DNA from: Pseudomonadota bacterium
GTDB lineage: Bacteria; SAR324; XYD2-FULL-50-16; JAHJRI01
Direction: 5' to 3'
Length of the DNA: 12,845 nucleotides
NCBI GenBank assembly: GCA_022360105.1
Contig: JAKSDL010000558.1
Location: forward strand, 1 to 12,845
The notes under the pieces were generated by a model that saw only the letters and a program-made list of their open reading frames with translations, ran no database searches and was not told the origin of the DNA. Of the stretch, positions 7,396 through 12,845 are shown piece after piece (the stretch's first letter is position 1; the number at the start of each line of letters is the position of its first letter). A program made the translations under genes and the position numbers.

Positions 7396-7893
7396 CTACT
7401 CGTTATCTTTATCGATTGACAGAAGCGGTAGGCCTGAAATGGTCTTATCAATCACGATTTCCTCTAAGTTGGCTAGCTTTTTTAAACGTTTCGATGTTTC
7501 AAAAGTCAATGTCTCAATGAGCTGAATGTTTTGTTTTGATACTTTTCCATTTTCTTCAGCCTCTATACCAAGCAATTGTATTTGATTCAAATAATTGTTC
7601 ACAATATCGAGCACATTGTTCATAGTCGCCTTCAAGACAGCTATTTCCTTGTCTTTGATGATTGAGGTTGTTCTGCGCTTAAGCAATATCAATCTAAAAT
7701 CTATCGCCAGACCCAACGCGAGCAAAAAAGTTACCAAAAACCATTCATCGACTTCATACGCTTCCAACATTTCGAAAAACTCAACAATGTATTCAAAGAC
7801 CTCAATTCTACCGGAAAGCGTTAGAAAAAGAATAACAATGCTTATAACCAGTAAAACAGTCGTAAATTTATAATCCTTTATACTTTTGATCAT
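7396..7893 (-). CDS. Two-TM membrane protein with a histidine-kinase-dimerisation-like helical tail
   Basis: This 165-residue protein has two hydrophobic segments (about 11-28 and 51-70) separated by an acidic 20-residue stretch that would be periplasmic. A cytoplasmic tail follows (71-165). The tail reads as two long amphipathic helices (82-113 and 118-147) with the pattern KATMNNVLDIVNNYLNQIQL then ETSKRLKKLANLEE. This is how the DHp hairpin of histidine kinases, or its non-catalytic relatives, looks. No phospho-acceptor His is present at the expected place and there is no ATPase domain, so it cannot be a kinase by itself. The likeness is from pattern memory, not a search. It is first in an apparent operon with the cysteine hydrolase. 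A scaffold, or a dimerisation partner for another kinase, is possible but unproven. Confidence 0.65.
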   Translation of the reverse strand: MIKSIKDYKFTTVLLVISIVILFLTLSGRIEVFEYIVEFFEMLEAYEVDEWFLVTFLLALGLAIDFRLILLKRRTTSIIKDKEIAVLKATMNNVLDIVNNYLNQIQLLGIEAEENGKVSKQNIQLIETLTFETSKRLKKLANLEEIVIDKTISGLPLLSIDKDNE

Positions 7894-7956
7894 AATAACA
7901 TGCCAATTTAAATCGGATTTTCATATCTTGCACCTTCTGACTATGACCTGTCGGAC

Positions 7957-7985
7957 ACTGTAGCCGGTTATGAGAACAATAACAA
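7957..7985 (-). promoter_or_regulatory. Possible promoter for the two-TM protein / hydrolase operon
   Basis: On the minus strand TTGTTA (7985-7980) and TACAGT (7962-7957) are separated by 17 bases. Each matches the sigma70 consensus at four of six positions. The spacing is ideal but the match moderate. Confidence 0.28.
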
Positions 7986-8026
7986 CGGGAAGAAATATTT
8001 TTTTTTAACCGTCGTTTTTAAAAAAA

Positions 8027-8056
8027 TTGTTTAGGAAAGGGTTTAGTGTTTATAAG
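8027..8056 (+). promoter_or_regulatory. Possible nadA promoter
   Basis: TTGTTT (8027-8032) and TATAAG (8051-8056) are 18 bases apart. The -10 matches five of six consensus bases, the -35 only three. Initiation here would leave a leader of roughly 210 bases before nadA. Confidence 0.28.
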
Positions 8057-8103
8057 TGTTTAACTAAGGAGCGTTGCCTGCGCCTAAATTGATCTCAGGT
8101 AAA

Positions 8104-8157
8104 ATGAAAAGCAAATATACAACTCTTAAATCATATTGCCGGAAACATAATTTTTAA
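8104..8157 (+). other. Possible 17-codon leader ORF upstream of nadA
   Basis: An ATG frame encodes MKSKYTTLKSYCRKHNF, preceded by CAGG 4 bases before the ATG, and stops one base short of a 6-bp hairpin (8158-8173). The basic, Lys-rich sequence is not obviously tied to NAD synthesis. It is offered as a candidate leader peptide only. Confidence 0.22.
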
Positions 8158-8173
8158 AAAGCCCTCTGGCTTT
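8158..8173. repeat. Small hairpin in the nadA leader
   Basis: AAAGCC and GGCTTT form a 6-bp stem around a CTCT loop, directly after the 17-codon frame. On the plus strand only three T's end the stem and no T-tract follows. On the minus strand it runs into five T's, but nothing there would need a terminator. Confidence 0.35.
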
Positions 8174-8272
8174 GATGACTATTATCAATACCCAAAACCC
8201 AAAAACACGCTACAACCAAATATAAAACATTTCATTATCCGCTAATCTCAATTCCTACCCAATCCCCAAATA

Positions 8273-9211
8273 ATGGACAATCAAAGTTTAATCACTGAAA
8301 TTGAAGAGTTAAAAGGCCAAAAAAAAGCAGTTGTTCTTGCTCACAACTATCAATTACCTGAAATTCAGGACATCGCAGATTTCGTGGGAGATTCACTCGG
8401 CCTTTCCCAGATTGCTGCCAACACAGACGCTGAGCTGATCGTTTTTTGCGGAGTCAATTTTATGGCCGAAACTGCGTCGATCATATCTCCGGATAAAAAA
8501 GTAATCATTCCGGATGATCAGGCAGGCTGCTCCCTTGCCGAGTCAATCACGGTTGAGCAGTTAAAGGAATGGAAGAGTGCTCATCCGGGTGCAGTGGTTG
8601 TTACCTATGTCAATTCAACTGCAGAGGTTAAAGCGGAAACCGACTATTGCTGTACCTCCTCCAATGCAGTCAAGGTTATTCAAGCTATCCCGGAAGAGAA
8701 AGAAATACTGTTTGCCCCTGATATGTATTTGGGGGCTTATGTTCAGGTTGTGACCGGTCGAAAGCTGACATTGTGGAATGGATGTTGTCATATTCATGAG
8801 AAAATCGGAGAAGTGGAAATTAGTGATATCCGTGCCAAACATCCCGATGCTGAGGTTGTTATCCATCCGGAATGTGGATGTTCAACCACATGCATGTTGG
8901 ATTCTACCCAAAATCCTGATTGCAACTACAAGATTTTCTCAACCGAAGGCATGCTCAATTACGTCACGGAATCGCCAGCCAAAGAATTTTTGATTGCCAC
9001 GGAAGTAGGGATTCTGCATCGCATGAAACAAAACAATCCGAAGAAAGAGTTTTACCCCGTCTATAAAGAAGCAGTATGCGAATATATGAAGCTTGTGACT
9101 TTGGAAAAACTTCGAAATGCCCTCAAAAACGAGCAAGTCGAAGTCAAGGTACCTGCTGATCTTGCTGATAGAGCACGTGTACCTATCGAAAGAATGCTTT
9201 CCATTGTTTAG
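8273..9211 (+). CDS. nadA: Quinolinate synthase (NadA)
   Basis: NadA condenses iminoaspartate with dihydroxyacetone phosphate to quinolinate, the precursor of NAD, in the cytoplasm with an oxygen-sensitive [4Fe-4S] cluster. The 312-residue length is that of the compact NadA type. The three cluster ligands are in place: C59 in VFCGVNFMAE, C172 in the NGCCHIH segment (equivalent to the NGxC motif) and C269 in EAVCEYMKL. Substrate-binding landmarks include LAHNYQ near residue 23, YVNSTAE and TSSNAV; HPECGCSTTC (198-207) carries further cysteines. The start has no Shine-Dalgarno site; AAAT precedes the ATG. The upstream gap is long and may carry leader elements. No nadB or nadC is in the window, so the L-aspartate oxidase must be elsewhere or replaced by an aspartate dehydrogenase (inferred). 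Confidence 0.96.
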   Translation: MDNQSLITEIEELKGQKKAVVLAHNYQLPEIQDIADFVGDSLGLSQIAANTDAELIVFCGVNFMAETASIISPDKKVIIPDDQAGCSLAESITVEQLKEWKSAHPGAVVVTYVNSTAEVKAETDYCCTSSNAVKVIQAIPEEKEILFAPDMYLGAYVQVVTGRKLTLWNGCCHIHEKIGEVEISDIRAKHPDAEVVIHPECGCSTTCMLDSTQNPDCNYKIFSTEGMLNYVTESPAKEFLIATEVGILHRMKQNNPKKEFYPVYKEAVCEYMKLVTLEKLRNALKNEQVEVKVPADLADRARVPIERMLSIV

Positions 9212-9218
9212 GTCCTTC

Positions 9219-9236
9219 CTCCCCCACCCGGGGGAG
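9219..9236 (+). terminator. GC-rich hairpin just after nadA, possible terminator
   Basis: CTCCCCC and GGGGGAG form a perfect 7-bp stem around an ACCC loop, 7 bases after the nadA stop. The following sequence (TGTGTCTTGCC) is T-rich but not a clean T-tract. Position supports a terminator; sequence support is partial. Confidence 0.45.
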
Positions 9237-9439
9237 TGTGTCTTGCCTCCCTTAAAATTCCACCCTCACACCCCGTTGACTAGCAGCTGTTATAAATTTT
9301 ACCAAATACACGCTTTCATTTTAGGATATCCCGTTAAGAAATTCATTTTTCCAAGTTTACCTCACTTGCATTTCAGAGCACGAAGCTAAGGCTGTCAGCC
9401 CTTAATCAGACAACAATCCGATCAAGACCGGAATACAAC

Positions 9440-9469
9440 TTGAAACTGCTTCAAAAGTTACGTTATAAT
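9440..9469 (+). promoter_or_regulatory. Sigma70-type promoter for the GAF kinase gene, with an overlapping inverted repeat
   Basis: TTGAAA (9440-9445) and a perfect TATAAT (9464-9469) are separated by 18 bases. The start point would fall near 9476, giving a leader of about 65 bases to the ATG at 9541. The -35 lies inside an inverted repeat, TTGAA-ACTGC-TTCAA (9440-9454), a natural place for a repressor or activator to bind. Confidence 0.5.
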
Positions 9470-9540
9470 CCCATTTAACGCCTCTATTCAAGCCGGGCTG
9501 CACTTGGCTTCAAAACAATTCATACTTTTTTTTCGTTGAT

Positions 9541-12300
9541 ATGCAATCTGATTTGGTCACCAAGACTCTCTACCAAATATCCAGTGCAGTAAGCTCCACT
9601 GGTGACCTAAACCATCTCTATCAAAAAATTCACCAATCTCTTAGTAATATCATAGATGTAACAAACTTTTACATCGCATTATACGAGCCCCGTGAAGAGG
9701 TTATTCACTTTCCCTATTTTATCGATGAGCAATCAACATTCACATCCGGATTCAAATATTCGGCTATAGAGAGACCCGGATCACTCACATCGATGGTGAT
9801 ACAAAAGGGTGAACCTGTTTTCCTGAGAGAAAAAGACATTCAGGACTATGCTAAAAAAACGGCATCATTCCCATCGGGTCCGGTGAGCAAAGTTTGGATA
9901 GGTGTACCCTTAAAAATAAACCAAACGGTTATTGGTATTGTTGCTGTACAAAGCTATTCAAATCCCGACTGCTACAACGACAATGATCTCCAATTGCTCT
10001 CCCTGGTTTCAGATCAAATAGCCATTGCCATCGACAGGAAAAAGAGTCTCAAACGTTTTCAAAACCTGCTGGAAAACATCCATGATATCATCTATACAAC
10101 AAATTCGATTGGGAAAATTACATACGTCAGTCCCGCGGTGACCCCGCTTACCGGTTATTCTCCGGAAGATTTCATAAACACTTTTCGCTGGAATCATGAT
10201 GGTACCCAGGAAGCCACATTTAACAATCTGATTCATCCTAATCATCGTCGTAGAATCGAAACGCTACTTAGCGACCGCGCAAAGAAACATTCTTCATTCG
10301 AGTGTGAGTACAAGATCACCAGGCAAGATGGCACATCACTCTGGGTATATGACAGGGGGCAATTCTTTAAAGACGATATGGATAACGTCTATCTCGAAGG
10401 TAACATCTCAAATATCCAGGAAAAAAAACGTGCTGAAGAGATAAACCTGGTCCTTTATGAAATTTCCAACGCTATCAACGCAACCCACGACTTAGATGAG
10501 CTCTATTTAACAATACACGAAGCGTTAAAACCAATCATCAATGTAGAGCGGTTTGCGATCCTGTTGTCCGATAAACAGATGGATCGCATCACAGTTAGCT
10601 TTTCGACGGAAGTTGTCGGCATAGAGTTTCCAAAGGTCGTTGAAAATGCAAGTAAATCAACATCTTTGGCAGCCGAAGTTATTAGACTTGGAAAACCCAT
10701 TATATTCGACAAGGAAGGCATGCTTCAATTTGCCAGGAGTCGTGGTGGAGAGGTCTTGGGAACTCCTACGGAATCGTGGCTAGGTGTCCCTTTGAGTGTC
10801 AAAGGAGAGATCATAGGTGCCATGCTGACTGAAACGCTTGATGCCACTAAGGCTTATACCGCTGAAGATGTTGAATGTTTGACTTCGGTTTCGGAACAAA
10901 TTGCAATAGCGATCGAAAGAAAGCTCAATGAGGAGCAAATCAGAATGCGGGAGAAGGTAATTACCTCACTCTATAAAATCTCCAATTCAATCCACACAAC
11001 CAAAAGTCTGGGTCAATTGTATCAATCGATCCATGAAGCCTTATCCGATATCATCGACGTTCAGCATATCGCTATTTCGTTGTACGACAAAGAGAGGGAT
11101 ATTATTGAGTTTCAATATACGTCTGACGATGTGGACGATATTGTCACGACATCCATTAAAAACGCCAGTGCCAGCGGTTCGCTGACTTATAAGATCATCA
11201 ATGAAGAAAAGTCAGTTTTGATGACCAACATGGATGAACAATTGATTCAAAAGGACAAAATCGGTGTGATGCCCGGTATGCTTCATCCTAAATGCTGGCT
11301 GGGTGTTCCCCTGAAAGGAAAAAACAAAATCCTTGGTGGCATAATTATTCAAAGCTATTCGGATCCGTTTTGCTACAACGAAAAAGATGTTGCGCTACTG
11401 GAATCAGTGTCAGATCAGATAGCCTTTGCAATTGAATACAAAGAAGCCGAATCTAATCTTGAATCAGCACAAGCTGAATTACTTGAAAAAGCTCATAAGG
11501 CAGGTATGGCGGATATTGCTTCCGATACGCTTCACAATCTTGGCAATCTCCTCAATAGTGCAAAAATCTCCAATGAATCAATCAGCAACACTTTACAAGA
11601 GTCCGACATGGAGAGCTTTTCCAAAGCAATCACCCTGTTGAGCAAGAATATCGATCGTTTGCCCGAATTTATTTGCTCAGACCCCAACGGCATCAAATTA
11701 ATGAAATACCTGGTTGGAATTGAGCAATCCCTGAAATCCGATTTCAAGTACATTGATGATCATACCCGTCGTCTTACGGAAAAAATAGAATTGATGATAA
11801 ATGTTATTCGTACGCAACAAAACTATGTTTATGAAGAATTCATGGAGGAGAATTGCCTGATCAAAGATGTGGTCGACAAGCTTTTAGGCATGCATGAGGA
11901 GACGTTTAAAAGCATGGGCGTCAGTGTTATCAGAAACTATAAGGAAGTTCCTAAAATAGCGGTTCAGAAGTCGAAATTAGAGTTTATTATTATGAATATA
12001 CTGAATAACGCCAAGGACAGCATGGAGAACAACAGCAGCAGGGATAAATCCCTCTGCGTTTCCCTGGATCAGGATAAAGAGCACATCTATCTTCGTTTCA
12101 AAGATGACGGTGAAGGTATTACCAAAGAGAACCTGCAGAAGATTTTTACTCACGGTTTCACAACCAAAACACACGGCCATGGCTTTGGTCTCCACAATGC
12201 CGCCAACTTCCTGTCCGATATGAAAGGCAAAATTTGGGCTGAATCTGAAGGCCCCGGCAAAGGCGCAACCTTTATACTTGGCCTCCAGAAAAGGCTTTAA
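9541..12300 (+). CDS. Soluble sensor histidine kinase with three GAF domains and a PAS domain
   Basis: This 919-residue kinase has no membrane segment, so it senses in the cytoplasm. Order: GAF1 (about 8-168), PAS (about 172-297, with VSPAVTPLTGYSPEDF), GAF2 (about 303-462), GAF3 (about 475-635), a short coil, then the kinase core. The phospho-acceptor is H665 in the noncanonical H-box TLHNLGNLLNS, preceded by AGMADIAS. This form is known from other histidine kinases. The N-box is NILNNAKDSM (N823), with G-boxes DDGEGI and GHGFGLH, and the C-terminus follows at once; there is no receiver. The GAF units share a repeat signature (LYxIS...IDV, then W(I/L)GVPL), so they arose by duplication. GAF1 and GAF3 are closer to each other (both hold QSYS followed by CYN) than to GAF2. 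The start has no Shine-Dalgarno site. No cognate regulator lies next to it. Confidence 0.93.
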   Translation: MQSDLVTKTLYQISSAVSSTGDLNHLYQKIHQSLSNIIDVTNFYIALYEPREEVIHFPYFIDEQSTFTSGFKYSAIERPGSLTSMVIQKGEPVFLREKDIQDYAKKTASFPSGPVSKVWIGVPLKINQTVIGIVAVQSYSNPDCYNDNDLQLLSLVSDQIAIAIDRKKSLKRFQNLLENIHDIIYTTNSIGKITYVSPAVTPLTGYSPEDFINTFRWNHDGTQEATFNNLIHPNHRRRIETLLSDRAKKHSSFECEYKITRQDGTSLWVYDRGQFFKDDMDNVYLEGNISNIQEKKRAEEINLVLYEISNAINATHDLDELYLTIHEALKPIINVERFAILLSDKQMDRITVSFSTEVVGIEFPKVVENASKSTSLAAEVIRLGKPIIFDKEGMLQFARSRGGEVLGTPTESWLGVPLSVKGEIIGAMLTETLDATKAYTAEDVECLTSVSEQIAIAIERKLNEEQIRMREKVITSLYKISNSIHTTKSLGQLYQSIHEALSDIIDVQHIAISLYDKERDIIEFQYTSDDVDDIVTTSIKNASASGSLTYKIINEEKSVLMTNMDEQLIQKDKIGVMPGMLHPKCWLGVPLKGKNKILGGIIIQSYSDPFCYNEKDVALLESVSDQIAFAIEYKEAESNLESAQAELLEKAHKAGMADIASDTLHNLGNLLNSAKISNESISNTLQESDMESFSKAITLLSKNIDRLPEFICSDPNGIKLMKYLVGIEQSLKSDFKYIDDHTRRLTEKIELMINVIRTQQNYVYEEFMEENCLIKDVVDKLLGMHEETFKSMGVSVIRNYKEVPKIAVQKSKLEFIIMNILNNAKDSMENNSSRDKSLCVSLDQDKEHIYLRFKDDGEGITKENLQKIFTHGFTTKTHGHGFGLHNAANFLSDMKGKIWAESEGPGKGATFILGLQKRL

Positions 12301-12630
12301 CATCCCTCACCTCCGACCAACACGCTTATTAAAAGAAAACAAACAGTTGTCGAGCAATCAGAAATCTTGATGACGAATTTAACAGGAGACACTATTGAAT
12401 CGTCATGGATGGCGTGGATCAGAGTCACTTTTTCTCTTCATGTTGATGCCGCCACTGAGCTCTTCGGTTTTAGACCGAAACCGGCAACTGGGATATCTGT
12501 GCAAGTTTCAATCGATATTCGGGATTCCTTAGGAAAGATCAATTGAAAAGAATCTAAAACGGCTTGAGTGCGGAAGGGATTTTTAACAAGGGGCCATGCC
12601 TGGCTGAAAAGTACCCATGGCAGATCCATT
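12301..12630. other. Convergent gene-free stretch
   Basis: These 330 bases separate the GAF kinase (plus) and the alpha/beta hydrolase (minus), both ending here. A small hairpin, TTCGGT-TTTAG-ACCGAA (12463-12479), is the only structure seen, without a T-tract. The minus-strand frame 12438-12629 has no protein-like pattern and is not called. Confidence 0.45.
12463..12479. repeat. 6-bp hairpin in the convergent gap
   Basis: TTCGGT and ACCGAA pair across a TTTAG loop between the ends of two convergent genes. It may be a weak bidirectional 3'-end structure, but no T-tract follows on either strand. Confidence 0.25.
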
Positions 12631-12845
12631 TCAATCTAACAGACTATTTTCATCTAAGAATTGAACAATGGAATTCTCGACGAACCGGGTGGTGGTATTG
12701 CCTAAAATATAACCGGCCAGCACATGTTTGCTTGGGTTGCTGTCGTTTTGAACATTCACCAGTTTTTTTGTCGGAGAGCCAATCTGCTCGTACTTCTCTT
12801 TGATCTTTGACACACTGACCACATCATCCAGCTCCGAATAAAGTA
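12631..12845 (-). CDS. Alpha/beta hydrolase, C-terminal part (N-terminus outside window)
   Basis: The last 70 residues of a protein enter from the right edge and stop with TGA at 12633-12631. The sequence GSPTKKLV followed by PSKHVLAG and, later, VENSIVQFLDE matches the end of serine alpha/beta hydrolases such as esterases or lysophospholipases. The His of KHVLAG would be the catalytic His, and the terminal helix follows (IVQFL). The nucleophile Ser and acidic residue lie beyond the window. The call rests on the characteristic C-terminal pattern, so the substrate is unknown. It converges with the GAF kinase gene. Confidence 0.65.
   Translation of the reverse strand, partial: LYSELDDVVSVSKIKEKYEQIGSPTKKLVNVQNDSNPSKHVLAGYILGNTTTRFVENSIVQFLDENSLLD

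Larger units (their letters stand above)
7894..8272. other. Divergent gene-free stretch upstream of nadA
   Basis: This 379-base gap separates the two-TM gene (minus) from nadA (plus). It holds possible promoters for both sides (7957-7985 minus; 8027-8056 plus), a run of nine T's near 7999, a 17-codon frame (8104-8157) and a small hairpin (8158-8173). If the plus promoter is right, the nadA leader is about 210 bases. No known riboswitch could be recognised. Confidence 0.45.
9212..9540. other. Gene-free stretch between nadA and the GAF kinase
   Basis: These 329 bases contain the hairpin after nadA and, near the right end, a strong sigma70-like promoter. Between them (about 9240-9435) I see nothing gene-like. 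Confidence 0.5.

Noticed and set aside
8060..8272. NAD-sensing riboswitch upstream of nadA
   Set aside because: The leader is long enough, but I could not recognise the conserved core of the nadA-linked motif. A covariance-model search (Infernal with the NAD+-I model) would decide.
9117..9389. Plus-strand frame running off the end of nadA
   Set aside because: It overlaps nadA in another frame and crosses the GC-rich hairpin; it is Pro/Ser-rich noise.
12438..12629. Minus-strand frame of 63 codons after the alpha/beta hydrolase
   Set aside because: It shows no domain pattern, lies in a convergent gap, and has no ribosome site.

Overview
The window carries an ordinary chromosomal stretch of a Gram-negative bacterium. 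An outer membrane is implied by lpxA (lipid A synthesis) and by a secreted beta-barrel-like protein with a C-terminal Phe. Base composition is AT-leaning, most starts lack a clear Shine-Dalgarno site, and sensor kinases are abundant. This mix would fit an FCB-group or delta-proteobacterium-like lineage, but the phylum cannot be fixed from the sequence alone. No tRNA, rRNA, CRISPR array, insertion sequence or integrase was seen.

Layout. From 1 to 5728 every gene reads on the minus strand. In transcription order these are a 7TM hybrid histidine kinase (5728-2732), a coupled pair of small genes (membrane protein 2483-2187, soluble protein 2187-1954), a small secreted protein (1881-1609), lpxA (1451-678), and a response-regulator receiver that runs off the left edge (327-1). 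A divergent gap (5729-5999) separates these from a plus-strand predicted outer-membrane protein (6000-6815). That gene converges, with only 7 bases between, on a two-gene minus-strand unit: a two-TM protein with a kinase-dimerisation-like tail (7893-7396) followed by an isochorismatase-family cysteine hydrolase (7362-6823). A 379-base divergent gap leads to nadA (8273-9211, plus), and a 329-base gap with a good sigma70-type promoter leads to a soluble three-GAF/PAS histidine kinase (9541-12300, plus). After a 330-base convergent gap, the C-terminal end of an alpha/beta hydrolase enters from the right edge (minus).

How it works together. The recurring theme is two-component signalling: one membrane hybrid kinase with two receivers, one cytoplasmic multi-GAF kinase without a receiver, one receiver protein, and one kinase-like dimerisation protein lacking a catalytic domain. 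The window itself does not show that they form one pathway. lpxA and nadA are isolated housekeeping genes, away from their usual partners (lpxD/fabZ; nadB/nadC). The points most worth a second look are the Asp-to-Glu first receiver of the hybrid kinase, the DHp-like membrane protein without a catalytic His, the tandem GAF triplication, the receiver that starts like an inter-receiver linker but has no kinase upstream, and several palindromic elements in the gaps.
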